Shown: positions 1-8,891, counted from the first letter of the stretch. The stretch: DNA of 36,627 nucleotides from Saccoglossus kowalevskii (GCF_000003605.2 NW_003107670.1:1-36627), one strand, 5' to 3'. The notes: generated from the sequence alone by a model not told the origin. Numbers and translations are program-made.

Positions 1-86
1 GCAATTCTTATCCGCTAACAGTATTTATTAAGTGCAGCTGGTGTTCTTGTGCAATCTTGCAGAAAACTAAATCGTAGCAGCCAATA

Positions 87-160
87 CGACCCCGACAGGG
101 ACTCGAACCCGCAATCTTCTGATTCGAAGTCAGACGCCTTATCCATTAGGCCACGGAGTC
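87..160 (-). tRNA. tRNA-Arg (UCG), 74 nt with T-stem insertion
   Basis: Consensus apart from one extra base (plus-strand a at 97), which puts a bulged U in the 3' strand of the T stem. The same insertion recurs at 1204, 24760 and 32667, so it marks a subfamily. A and B boxes are intact, terminator aaaa at 63-66. Confidence 0.85.
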
Positions 161-363
161 TTAAGTACATCTTCGTCCTGTGCCATCTAATTTTTTTTAC
201 GAATTCCTATTTACCTGAATAATTGAATATGTCGTTGAGTTCTGCACATCCCCATATTTGCGAATTAGCACCTGGTGAATTTATTCTTGAAATAGTTGCA
301 TGTTTAGCTGTGACAGGTGTAGCAGTTCAATTTTGCAGAACACACAATTATTGCGTCGCTATA

Positions 364-433
364 CGACCACGATGTGACTCGGACCGCAATTATGTGATTC
401 GATGTCACATGCCTTATTCATTGGTATTTTATG
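364..433 (-). pseudogene. Degenerate tRNA-Arg relic, C type (reference)
   Basis: On the minus strand this aligns base for base with the intact tRNA-Arg through GGTCG at the 3' end, GAGTC of the T loop, TCGAA of the anticodon loop and ATAAGGC of the D arm. The 5' acceptor strand is AT-rich and unpaired, the D stem and A box are lost, and the T stem lacks a base. The anticodon stem is still perfect (TGTGA/TCACA) but U33 is A. No TTTT follows. C type means the copy keeps gcgtcg, tacgac, cgatg and gtgactc on the plus strand. Confidence 0.8.
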
Positions 434-652
434 TAATAGTGTTTTGCGTTTTTTTATAGTGCCACAAGGTGTTTTATGTCTAGATCCTAAAATTCCTGTC
501 TAATTGACTGACTCATCTGATCCAGCACATCAATGCTATCTCTTTAATTTCGCAAATTCTTATCCGCTAACAGTATTCACGACGTATTTTTTATTGAGTG
601 CAGCTGGTGTTCTTGTGCAATCTTGCAGAAAACTAAATCGTAGCAGCCCGTT

Positions 653-725
653 CGACCCCGACGGGACTCGAACCCGCAATCTTCTGATTCGAAGTCAGAC
701 GCCTTATCCATTAGGCCACGGAGTC
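653..725 (-). tRNA. tRNA-Arg (UCG), consensus copy
   Basis: Identical to the consensus copy at 3468. Its 3' flank is unusual: cagcccgttcgacc replaces the normal cagcc.atacgacc. Confidence 0.95.
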
Positions 726-927
726 TTAAGTACATCTTCATCCTGTGCCATCTAATTTTTTTACGAATTCCTATTTACCTGGATAATTGAATAAGTCGTT
801 GGGTTCTGCACATCCCCATATTTGCGAATTTTCACCTGCTAAATTTATTCTTGAAATAGTTGCATGTTTAGCTGTGACAGGTGTAGCAGTTCAATTTTGC
901 AGAACACACAATTATTGCGTCGCTATA

Positions 928-997
928 CGACCACGATGTGACTCGGACCGCAATTATGTGATTCGATGTCACATGCCTTATTCATTGGTATTTTATG
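928..997 (-). pseudogene. tRNA-Arg relic, C type
   Basis: Same as the 364 relic. Confidence 0.78.
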
Positions 998-1203
998 TAA
1001 TAGTGTTTTGCGTATTTTTTATAGTGCCACAAGGTGTTTTATGTCTAGATCCTAAAATTCCTGTCTAATTGACTGACTCATCTGATCCAGCACATCAATG
1101 TTATCTCTTTAATTTCGCAAATTCTTATCCGCTAACAGTATTTATTAAGTGCAGCTGGTGTTCTTGTGCAATCTTGCAGAAAACTAAATCGTAGCAGCCA
1201 ATA

Positions 1204-1277
1204 CGACCCCGACAGGGACTCGAACCCGCAATCTTCTGATTCGAAGTCAGACGCCTTATCCATTAGGCCACGGAGTC
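1204..1277 (-). tRNA. tRNA-Arg (UCG), 74 nt with T-stem insertion
   Basis: Carries the same extra T-stem base (plus a at 1214) as the copy at 87. It lies in a short-spacer (551 bp) unit. Confidence 0.85.
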
Positions 1278-1479
1278 TTAAGTACATCTTCATCCTGTGC
1301 CATCTAATTTTTTTACGAATTCCTATTTACCTGGATAATTGAATAAGTCGTTGGGTTCTGCACATCCCCATATTTGCGAATTTGCACCTGCTAAATTTAT
1401 TCTTGAAATAGTTGCATGTTTGGCTGTGACAGGTGTAGCAGTTCAATTTTGCAGAACACACAATTATTGCATCACCATA

Positions 1480-1549
1480 CGACCACGATGTGACTCGGAC
1501 CGCAATTATGTGATTCGATGTCACATGCCTTAATCATTGGTATTTTATG
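1480..1549 (-). pseudogene. tRNA-Arg relic, mixed type
   Basis: gcatcacc upstream but tacgac and cgatg kept; has ccttaatcattgg. Confidence 0.76.
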
Positions 1550-1769
1550 TAATAGTGTTTTGCGTTTTTTTATAGTGCCACAAGGTGTTTTATGTCTAGA
1601 TCCTAAAATTCCTGTCTAATTGACTGCCTCATCTGATCCAGCACATCAATGTTATCTCTTTAATTTCGCAAATTCTTATCCGCTAACAGTATTTACGACG
1701 TATTTTTTTATTGAGTGCAGCTGGTGTTCTTGTGCAATCTTGCAGAAAACTAAATCGTAGCAGCCAATA

Positions 1770-1843
1770 CGACCCCGACGGGACTCGAACCCGCAATCTT
1801 CTGATTCGAAGTCAGACGCCTTATCCATTAGGGCCACGGAGTC
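1770..1843 (-). tRNA. tRNA-Arg (UCG), 74 nt with extra C in D stem
   Basis: One extra G in the plus-strand run near 1831 gives GGCCCTAAT instead of GGCCTAAT. This shifts D-stem pairing and spoils the A-box spacing. The rest is consensus. Confidence 0.8.
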
Positions 1844-2045
1844 TTAAGTACATCTTCATCCTGTGCCATCTAATTTTTTTACGAATTCCTATTTACCTGG
1901 ATAATTGAATAAGTCGTTGGGTTATGCACATCCCCATATTTGCGAATTTGCACCTGCTAAATTTATTCTTGAAATAGTTGCATGTTTGGCTGTGACAGGT
2001 GTAGCAGTTCAATTTTGCAGAACACACAATTATTGCATCGCCATA

Positions 2046-2115
2046 TGACCACAATGTCACTCGGACCGCAATTATGTGATTCGATGTCACATGCCTCATT
2101 CGTTGGTATTTTATG
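2046..2115 (-). pseudogene. tRNA-Arg relic, A type (reference)
   Basis: A type differs from C type at three CpG sites (gcatcg, tatgac, caatg) and has gtcactc in place of gtgactc. Here also cctcattcg. The anticodon stem is unchanged. Confidence 0.76.
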
Positions 2116-2338
2116 TAATAGTATTTTGCGTTTTTTTTATAGTGCCACAAGGTCTTTTATATGTCTAGATCCTAAAATTCCTGTCTAATTTACTGACTCA
2201 TCAGATCCAGCACATCAATGTTATCTCTTTAATTTCGCAAATTCTTATTCGCTAACAGTATTTACGACGTATTTTTTTATTGAGTGCAGCTGGTGTTCTT
2301 GTGCAATCTTGCAGAAAACTAAATCGTAGCAGCAAATA

Positions 2339-2411
2339 CGACCCCGACGGCACTCGAACCCGCAATCTTCTGATTCGAAGTCAGACGCCTTATCCATTAG
2401 GCCACGGAGTC
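2339..2411 (-). tRNA. tRNA-Arg (UCG) with broken G53-C61 pair
   Basis: C61 is G (plus-strand c at 2351). This breaks the nearly universal G53-C61 pair closing the T loop and changes the B box. The same change is seen at 21399 and 28715. Function is doubtful. Confidence 0.8.
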
Positions 2412-2613
2412 TTAAGTACATCTTCATCCTGTGCCATCTAATTTTTTTACGAATTCCTATTTACCTGGATAATTGAATAAGTCGTTGGGTTCTGCACATC
2501 CCCATATTTGCGAATTTGCACCTGCTAAATTTATTCTTGAAATAGTTGCATGTTTGGCTGTGACAGGTGTAGCAGTTCAATTTTGCAGAACACACAATTA
2601 TTGCATCGCCATA

Positions 2614-2683
2614 TGACCACAATGTCACTCGGACCGCAATTATGTGATTCGATGTCACATGCCTCATTCGTTGGTATTTTATG
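2614..2683 (-). pseudogene. tRNA-Arg relic, A type
   Basis: Same as the 2046 relic. Confidence 0.76.
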
Positions 2684-2882
2684 TAATAGTATTTTGCGTT
2701 TTTTTTATAGTGCCACAAGGTCTTTTATATGTCTAGATCCTAAAATTCCTGTCTAATTTACTGACTCATCAGATCCAGCACATCAATGTTATCTCTTTAA
2801 TTTCGCAAATTCTTATTCGCTAACAGTATTTACGACGTATTTTTTTATTGAGTGCAGCTGGTGTTCTTGTGCAATCCTGCAG

Positions 2883-2885
2883 AAA
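2883..2885 (-). terminator. Shortened terminator (TTT)
   Basis: The unit of the 2906 copy has only three T at the terminator (gcagaaact on the plus strand). TTT is a weak Pol III stop, so read-through to the next T run would be expected if this copy is transcribed. Confidence 0.5.
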
Positions 2886-2905
2886 CTAAATCGTAGCAGC
2901 CCATA

Positions 2906-2978
2906 CGACCCAGACGGGACTCGAACCCGCAATCTTCTGATTCGAAGTCAGACGCCTTATCCATTAGACCACGGAGTC
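2906..2978 (-). tRNA. tRNA-Arg (UCG), acceptor mismatch
   Basis: G67 to U makes a C6/U67 mismatch, and C11 to U leaves a U.G wobble in the D stem. The terminator is only TTT. Confidence 0.82.
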
Positions 2979-3178
2979 TTAAGTACATCTTCATCTGTGC
3001 CATCTATTTTTTTACGAATTCCTATTTACCTGGATAATTGAATAAGTCGTTGGGTCCTGCACATCCCCGTATTTGCGAATTTGCACCTGGTAAATTTATT
3101 CTTGAAATAGTTGCATGTTTGGCTGTGACAGGTGTAGCAGTTCAATTTTGCAGAACACACAATTATTGCATCGCCATA

Positions 3179-3248
3179 TGACCACAATGTGACTCGGACC
3201 GCAATTATGTGATTCGATGTCACATGCCTTATTCATTGTTATTTTATG
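3179..3248 (-). pseudogene. tRNA-Arg relic, A type with gtgac
   Basis: Has cattgttatttt downstream, a mark shared with 27858, 28990 and 30121. Confidence 0.76.
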
Positions 3249-3443
3249 TAATAGTGTTTTGCGTTTTTTATAGTGCCACAAGGTGTTTTATGTCTAGATC
3301 CTAAAATTCCTGTCTAATTGACTGACTCATCTGATCCAGCACATCAATGTTATCTCTTTAATTTCGCAAATTCTTATCCGCTAACAGTATTTACGACGTA
3401 TTTTTTTATTGAGTGCAGCTGGTGTTCTTGTGCAATCTTGCAG

Positions 3444-3447
3444 AAAA
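3444..3447 (-). terminator. Pol III terminator TTTT (representative)
   Basis: The minus strand reads TTTT 20 nt past the tRNA 3' end (aaaa within gcagaaaac on the plus strand). The same run sits 21-24 bases before the plus-strand start of almost every tRNA copy. The matching place in the degenerate half has lost it, so only the intact half keeps both promoter and terminator. Confidence 0.75.
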
Positions 3448-3478
3448 CTAAATCGTAGCAGCCAATACGACCCCGACG

Positions 3479-3489
3479 GGACTCGAACC
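3479..3489 (-). promoter_or_regulatory. Pol III B box inside tRNA-Arg (representative)
   Basis: Minus strand GGTTCGAGTCC, tRNA positions 52-62, is an exact match to the B-box consensus GGTTCGANTCC bound by TFIIIC. The relic half has GGTCCGAGTCA-like sequence with two changes and a lost T-stem base. Confidence 0.88.
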
Positions 3490-3522
3490 CGCAATCTTCT
3501 GATTCGAAGTCAGACGCCTTAT

Positions 3523-3533
3523 CCATTAGGCCA
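3523..3533 (-). promoter_or_regulatory. Pol III A box inside tRNA-Arg (representative)
   Basis: Minus strand TGGCCTAATGG, tRNA positions 8-18, fits the eukaryotic A-box consensus TRGCNNAGNGG except A for G at one place, as is usual in Arg tRNAs. It is unchanged in most copies. The degenerate half has only a broken version. Confidence 0.85.
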
Positions 3534-3742
3534 CGGAGTCTTAAGTACATCTTCATCCTGTGCCATCTAATTTTTTTACGAATTCCTTTTTACCTGGATA
3601 ATTGAATAAGTCGTTGGGTTCTGCACATCCCCATATTTGCGAATTTGAACCTGCTAAATTTATTCTTGAAATAGTTGCATGTTTGGCTGTGACAGGTGTA
3701 GCAGTTCAATTTTGCAGAACACACAATTATTGCATCGCCATA

Positions 3743-3812
3743 TGACCACAATGTCACTCGGACCGCAATTATGTGATTCGATGTCACATGCCTCATTCGT
3801 TGGTATTTCATG
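3743..3812 (-). pseudogene. tRNA-Arg relic, A type
   Basis: cctcattcg form with tatttcatg. Confidence 0.76.
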
Positions 3813-4035
3813 TAATAGTATTTTGCGTTTTTTTTATAGTGCCACAAGGTCTTTTATATGTCCAGATCCTAAAATTCCTGTCTAATTGACTGACTCATCT
3901 GATCCAGCACATCAATGTTATCTCTTTAATTTCGCAAATTCTTATCCGCTAACAGTATTTACGACGTATTTTTTTATTGAGTGCAGCTGGTGTTCTTGTG
4001 CAATCTTGCAGAAAACTAAATCGTAGCAGCCCATA

Positions 4036-4108
4036 CGACCCAGACAGGACTCGAACCCGCAACCTTCTGATTCGAAGTCAGACGCCTTATCCATTAGACG
4101 ACGGAGTC
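4036..4108 (-). tRNA. tRNA-Arg (UCG), diverged copy
   Basis: Five differences from consensus: G67 to U, C63 to U, A46 to G, C11 to U and G9 to C. The C6/U67 mismatch is shared with the 2906 copy. Probably weakened; the anticodon is unchanged. Confidence 0.75.
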
Positions 4109-4305
4109 TTAAGTACATCTTCATCCTGTGCCATCTAATTTTTTACGAATTCCTATTACCTGGATAATTGAATAAGTCGTTGGGTTCTGCACATCCCCAT
4201 ATTGCGAATTTGCACTGCTAAATTTATTCTTGAAATAGTTGCATGTTTGGCTGTGACAGGTGTAGCAGTTCAATTTGCAGAACACACAATTATTGCATCG
4301 CCATA

Positions 4306-4375
4306 TGACCACAATGTCACTCGGACCGCAATTATGTGATTCGATGTCACATGCCTCATTCGTTGGTATTTTATG
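4306..4375 (-). pseudogene. tRNA-Arg relic, A type
   Basis: cctcattcg form. The unit has several single-base losses nearby (caatttgcag, atattgcg). Confidence 0.75.
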
Positions 4376-4598
4376 TAATAGTATTTTGCGTTTTTTTTAT
4401 AGTGCCACAAGGTCTTTTATATGTCTAGATCCTAAAATTCCTGTCTAATTTACTGACTCATCAGATCCAGCACATCAATGTTATCTCTTTAATTTCGCAA
4501 ATTCTTATTCGCTAACAGTATTTACGACGTATTTTTTTATTGAGTGCAGCTGGTGTTCTTGTGCAATCTTGCAGAAAACTAAATCGTAACAGCCAATA

Positions 4599-4671
4599 CG
4601 ACCCCGACGGGACTCGAACCCGCAATCTTCTGATTCGAAGTCAGACGCCTTATCCATTAGGCCACGGAGTC
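4599..4671 (-). tRNA. tRNA-Arg (UCG), consensus copy
   Basis: Identical to the 3468 copy. The trailer has gtaac in place of gtagc. Confidence 0.95.
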
Positions 4672-4872
4672 TTAAGTACATCTTCATCCTGTGCCATCTA
4701 ATTTTTTACGAATTCCTATTTACCTGGATAATTGAATAAGTCGTTGGGTCCTGCACATCCCCGTATTTGCGAATTTGCACCTGGTAAATTTATTCTTGAA
4801 ATAGTTGCATGTTTGGCTGTGACAGGTGTAGCAGTTCAATTTTGCAGAACACACAATTATTGCATCGCTATA

Positions 4873-4942
4873 CGACCACGATGTGACTCGGACCGCAATT
4901 ATGTGATTCGATGTCACATGCCTTATTCATTGGTATTTTATG
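4873..4942 (-). pseudogene. tRNA-Arg relic, C type with gcatcg
   Basis: One CpG changed upstream, the others kept. Confidence 0.76.
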
Positions 4943-5147
4943 TAATAGTGCTTTGCGTTTTTTTATAGTGCCACAAGGTGTTTTATGTCTAGATCCTAAA
5001 ATTCCTGTCTAATTGACTGACTCATCTGATCCAGCACATCAATGTTATCTCTTTAATTTCGCAAATTCTTATCCGCTAACAGTATTTATTAAGTGCAGCT
5101 GGTGTTCTTGTGCAATCTTGCAGAAAACTAAATCGTAGCAGCCAATA

Positions 5148-5220
5148 CGACCCCGACGGGACTCGAACCCGCAATCTTCTGATTCGAAGTCAGACGCCTT
5201 ATCCATTAGGCCACGGAGTC
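5148..5220 (-). tRNA. tRNA-Arg (UCG), consensus copy
   Basis: Identical to the 3468 copy. It lies in a short-spacer unit 549 bp from its neighbour. Confidence 0.95.
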
Positions 5221-5423
5221 TTAAGTACATTTTCATCCTGTGCCATCTAATTTTTTTTACGAATTCCTATTTACCTGAATAATTGAATATGTCGTTGAGT
5301 TCTGCACATCCCCATATTTGCGAATTAGCACCTGGTGAATTTATTCTTGAAATAGTTGCATGTTTAGCTGTGACAGGTGTAGCAGTTCAATTTTGCAGAA
5401 CACACAATTATTGCATCGCCATA

Positions 5424-5493
5424 TGACCACAATGTCACTCGGACCGCAATTATGTGATTCGATGTCACATGCCTTATTCGTTGGTATTTTATG
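5424..5493 (-). pseudogene. tRNA-Arg relic, A type
   Basis: Carries the tatgttgtaatag 3-base insertion just past the relic. Confidence 0.76.
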
Positions 5494-5720
5494 TTGTAAT
5501 AGTATTTTGCGGTTTTTTTTATAGTGCCACAAGGTGTTTTATATGTCTAGATCATAAAATTCCTGTCTAATTGACTGACTCATCTGATCCAGCACATCAA
5601 TGTTATCTCTTTAATTTCGCAAATTCTTATCCGCTAACAGTATTCACGACGTATTTTTTTATTGAGTGCAGCTGGTGTTCTTGTGCAATCTTGCAGAAAA
5701 CTAAATCGTAGCAGCCAATA

Positions 5721-5772
5721 CGACCCCGACGGGATTCGAAGTCAGACGCCTTGTCCATTAGGCCACGGAGTC
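5721..5772 (-). pseudogene. tRNA-Arg with 21-nt internal deletion
   Basis: Only 52 nt remain. The deleted block removes the T loop with its 5' stem, the variable loop and the 3' strand of the anticodon stem. A 2-base ga microhomology flanks the joint. The B box is gone, so Pol III transcription from this copy is not expected. A D-loop base is also changed (ttgtccatt). Confidence 0.9.
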
Positions 5773-5980
5773 TTAAGTACATCTTCATCCTGTGCCATCT
5801 AATTTTTTTTACGAATTCCTATTTACCTGGATAATTGAATATGTCGTTGGGTTCTGCACATCCCCATATTTGCGAATTAGCACCTGGTGAATTTATTCTT
5901 GAAATAGTTGCATGTTTGGCTGTGACAGGTGTAGCAGTTCAATTTTGCAGAAATTATTACACAATTATTGCGTCGCCATA

Positions 5981-6050
5981 CGACCACAATGTGACTTGGA
6001 CCGCAATTATGTGATTCGATGTCACATGCCTTATTCGTTGGTATTTTATG
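5981..6050 (-). pseudogene. tRNA-Arg relic, mixed type
   Basis: tacgac with caatg; actcgg is acttgg. Just upstream, aaattattac is a local insertion. Confidence 0.75.
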
Positions 6051-6275
6051 TAATAGTATTTTGCGTTTTTTTTTATAGTGCCACAAGGTGTTTTATATGT
6101 CTAGATCCTAAAATTTCTGTCTAATTGACTGACTCATCTGATCCAGCACATCAATGTTATCTCTTTAATTTCGCAAATTCTTATCCGCTAACAGTATTCA
6201 CGACGTATTTTTTTTATTGAGTGCAGCTGGTGTTCTTGTGCAATCTTGCAGAAAACTAAATCGTAGCAGCCAGTA

Positions 6276-6348
6276 CGACCCCGACGGGACTAGAACCCGC
6301 AATCTTCTGATTCGAAGTCAGACGCATTATCCATTAGGCCACGGAGTC
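6276..6348 (-). tRNA. tRNA-Arg (UCG), B-box and D-stem variant
   Basis: G57 to U in the T loop changes the B box, and G23 to U breaks the C12-G23 pair in the D stem. Likely impaired. Confidence 0.77.
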
Positions 6349-6550
6349 TTAAGTACATCTTCATCCTGTGCCATCTAATTTTTTTACGAATTCCTATTTA
6401 CCTGGATAATTGAATAAGTCGTTGGGTTCTGCACATCCCCATATTTGCGAATTTGCACCTGCTAAATTTATTCTTGAAATAGTTGCATGTTTGGCTGTGA
6501 CAGGTGTAGCAGTTCAATTTTGCAGAACACACAATTATTGCATCGCCATA

Positions 6551-6620
6551 CGACCACAATGTGACTCGGACCGCAATTATGTGATTCGATGTCACATGCC
6601 TTATTCGTTGGTATTTTATG
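6551..6620 (-). pseudogene. tRNA-Arg relic, mixed type
   Basis: gcatcg, tacgac, caatgtgac. Confidence 0.76.
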
Positions 6621-6826
6621 TAATAGTGTTTTGCGTTTTTTTATAGTACCACAAGGTGTTTTTATGTCTAGATCCTAAAATTCCTGTCTAATTGACAGAC
6701 TCATCTGATCCAGCACATCAATGTTATCTCTTTAATTTCGCAAATTCTTATCCGCTAACAGTATTTATTAAGTGCAGCTGGTGTTCTTGTGCAATCTTGC
6801 AGAAAACTAAATCGTAGCAGCCAATA

Positions 6827-6899
6827 CGACCCCGACGGGACTCGAACCCGCAATCTTCTGATTCGAAGTCAGACGCCTTATCCATTAGGCCACAGAGTC
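6827..6899 (-). tRNA. tRNA-Arg (UCG), C6U
   Basis: One difference: C6 to U gives a tolerated U6.G67 wobble in the acceptor stem. Confidence 0.92.
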
Positions 6900-7101
6900 T
6901 TAAGTACATCTTCATCCTGTGCCATCTAATTTTTTTACGAATTCCTATTTACCTGGATAATTGAATAAGTCGTTGGGTTCTCTACATCCCCATATTTGCG
7001 AATTTGCACCTGCTAAATTTATTCTTGAAATAGTTGCATGTTTGGCTGTGACAGGTGTAGCAGTTCAATTTTGCAGAACACACAATTATTGCATCGCCAT
7101 A

Positions 7102-7171
7102 CGACAACAATGTGACTCGGACCGCAATTATGTGATTCGATGTCACATGCCTTATTCGTTGGTATTTTATG
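7102..7171 (-). pseudogene. tRNA-Arg relic, mixed type
   Basis: As 6551 but cgacaac for cgaccac. Confidence 0.75.
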
Positions 7172-7391
7172 TAATAGTGTTTTGCGTTTTTTTATAGTGC
7201 CACAAGGTGTTTTATGTCTAGATCCTAAAATTCCTGTCTAATTGACTGAGTCATCTGATCCAGCACATCAATGTTATCTCTTTAATTTCGCAAATTCTTA
7301 TCCGCCAACAATATTCACGACGTATTTTTTTATTGAGTGCAGCTGGTGTTCTTGTGCAATCTTGCAGAAAACTAAATCGTAGCAGACCATA

Positions 7392-7464
7392 CGACCCCGA
7401 CGGGACTCGAACCCGCAATCTTCTGATTCGAAGTCAGACGCCTTATCCATTAGGCCACGGAGTC
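7392..7464 (-). tRNA. tRNA-Arg (UCG), consensus copy
   Basis: Identical to the 3468 copy. The immediate 3' flank reads cagaccata. Confidence 0.95.
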
Positions 7465-7667
7465 TTAAGTACATCTTCATCCTGTGCCATCTAATTTTTT
7501 TACGAATTCCTATTTACCTGGATAATTGAATAAGTCGTTGGGTTCTGCATATCCCCATATTTGCGAATTTGCACCTGCTAAATTTATTCTTGAAATAGTT
7601 GCATGTTTGGCTGTGACAGGTGTAGCAGTTCAATTTTGCAGAACACACAATTATTGCATCGCCAATA

Positions 7668-7737
7668 TGACCACAATGTCACTCGGACCGCAATTATGTG
7701 ATTCGATGTCACATGCCTTATTCGTTGGTATTTTATG
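7668..7737 (-). pseudogene. tRNA-Arg relic, A type
   Basis: An extra a upstream (gccaatatg) and the ttgtaat insertion. Confidence 0.75.
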
Positions 7738-7963
7738 TTGTAATAGTATTTTGCGTTTTTTTTATAGTGCCACAAGGTGTTTTATATGTCTAGATCCTAA
7801 AATTCCTGTCTAATTGACTGACTCATCTGATCCAGCACATCAATGTTATCTCTTTAATTTCGCAAATTCTTATCCGCTAATAGTATTCACCATGTATTTT
7901 TTTATTGAGTGCAGCTGGTGTTCTTGTGCAATCTTGCAGAAAACTAAATCGTACCAACCAATA

Positions 7964-8042
7964 CGACCTCGACGGGACTCGAACCCGCAATCTTCTGATT
8001 CGAAGTCAGAGTGAGACGCCTTATCCATTAGGCCACGGAGTC
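7964..8042 (-). tRNA. tRNA-Arg (UCG), 79 nt with 6-nt insertion
   Basis: Plus-strand gtgaga (8011-8016 or an equivalent register) is inserted between the D stem and the anticodon stem, at positions 26/27. G68 to A also gives a C5/A68 mismatch. The stems themselves are kept, but normal D-anticodon stacking would be disturbed. The next copy (8541) has the same insertion. Confidence 0.72.
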
Positions 8043-8244
8043 TTAAGTACATCTTCATCCTGTGCCATCTAATTTTTTTACGAATTCCTATTTACCTGGA
8101 TAATTGAATAAGTCGTTGGGTTCTGCATATCCCCATATTTGCGAATTTGCACCTGCTAAATTTATTCTTGAAATAGTTGCATGTTTGGCTGTGACCGGTG
8201 TAGCAGTTCAATTTTGCAGAACACACAATTATTGCATCGCCATA

Positions 8245-8314
8245 TGACCACAATGTCACTCGGACCGCAATTATGTGATTCGATGTCACATGCCTTATTC
8301 GTTGGTATTTTATG
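8245..8314 (-). pseudogene. tRNA-Arg relic, A type
   Basis: ttgtaat form. Its unit duplicates the previous one. Confidence 0.76.
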
Positions 8315-8540
8315 TTGTAATAGTATTTTGCGTTTTTTTTATAGTGCCACAAGGTGTTTTATATGTCTAGATCCTAAAATTCCTGTCTAATTGACTGACT
8401 CATCTGATCCAGCACATCAATGTTATCTCTTTAATTTCGCAAATTCTTATCCGCTAATAGTATTCACCATGTATTTTTTTATTGAGTGCAGCTGGTGTTC
8501 TTGTGCAATCTTGCAGAAAACTAAATCGTACCAAACAATA

Positions 8541-8619
8541 CGACCCGGACGGGACTCGAACCCGCAATCTTCTGATTCGAAGTCAGAGTGAGACGCCTTA
8601 TCCATTAGGCCACGGCGTC
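8541..8619 (-). tRNA. tRNA-Arg (UCG), 79 nt with 6-nt insertion
   Basis: Shares the gtgaga insertion (8588-8593) and the odd 3' flank gtaccaa with the 7964 copy, showing that a single unit of about 577 bp duplicated. G67 to C and U4 to G add two acceptor mismatches. Confidence 0.68.
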
Positions 8620-8821
8620 TTAAGTACATCTTCATCCTGTGCCATCTAATTTTTTTACGAATTCCTATTTACCTGGATAATTGAATAAGTCGTTGGGTTC
8701 TGCACATCCCCGTATTTGCGAATTTGCACCTGGTAAATTTATTCTTGAAATAGTTGCATGTTTGGCTGTTACAGGTGTAGCAGTTCAATTTTGCAGAACA
8801 CACAATTATTGCGTCGCCATA

Positions 8822-8891
8822 CGACCACGATGTGACTCGGACCGCAATTATGTGATTCGATGTCGCATGCCTTATTCATTGGTATTTTATG
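8822..8891 (-). pseudogene. tRNA-Arg relic, C type
   Basis: gatgtcgcatg: one anticodon-stem base changed (a to g). Confidence 0.76.

Larger units (their letters stand above)
1..590. repeat. Near-identical segment, partner 32581-33171
   Basis: Almost every base agrees at an offset of 32580, including rare cttcgtcctg and caatgctatc, until one t differs in the T run near 590. Confidence 0.85.
3468..3540 (-). tRNA. tRNA-Arg (UCG), reference consensus copy
   Basis: This is the copy I use as consensus: 73 nt, no encoded CCA, discriminator G73. Acceptor GACTCCG pairs with CGGGGTC (one U4.G69 wobble). The D arm is GCCT/AGGC with loop AATGGATA. The anticodon arm is TCTGA/TCAGA around loop CTTCGAA, so U33 is present and anticodon 34-36 is UCG, reading CGA-type Arg codons. 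The variable loop is 5 nt and the T arm GCGGG/CCCGT has loop TTCGAGT. The core matches the familiar metazoan cytosolic tRNA-Arg(UCG). The product would be charged by arginyl-tRNA synthetase. Internal A and B boxes and a downstream TTTT make it a self-contained Pol III gene; whether it is transcribed cannot be seen here. Confidence 0.96.
3468..4035 (-). repeat. Representative repeat unit: intact tRNA half plus degenerate half
   Basis: This period shows the two-part structure. The half 3468-3742 begins with a consensus tRNA-Arg; the half 3743-4035 begins with the degenerate relic. On the plus strand both halves share, in order, cgacc at the tRNA 3' end, the anticodon region, gccttat, gtgcca, aattcct, gcacatc and ttgcagaa. 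The homology therefore extends through the flanks and is not limited to the tRNA. I infer that a monomer of about 280 bp duplicated, the two copies diverged, and the dimer was then amplified. Confidence 0.8.

Noticed and set aside
223-459. Plus-strand open frames of 63-115 aa starting MNMSLGSAHPHICE or MNKSLGSAHPHICE
   Set aside because: They span the flank and relic and recur once per unit. Lengths vary with T-run indels, many start at non-ATG codons in the DNA (ttgaataag), and different units read the same DNA in different frames. No domain or conserved coding pattern.
440-460. Plus-strand T runs as Pol III terminators for plus-strand transcripts
   Set aside because: No A or B box on the plus strand. 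The T runs vary in length by slippage and lie on the wrong strand for the tRNAs.
504-755. Plus-strand open frames of 66-95 aa containing DGTRTRNLLIRSQTPYPLG or RRDSNPQSSDSKSDALS
   Set aside because: These are antisense translations of the tRNA-Arg, a kind of false protein common in automated gene sets.
2245-2427. Recurring minus-strand open frames of about 60 aa (MKMYLRLRGLMDKASDFESE...) in most units
   Set aside because: The frame runs straight through the tRNA-Arg (LMDKASDFESEDCGFESRRG is the tRNA translated). It exists because the tRNA has no stop in that frame, and it breaks or shifts wherever the repeat does. No protein family recognised.
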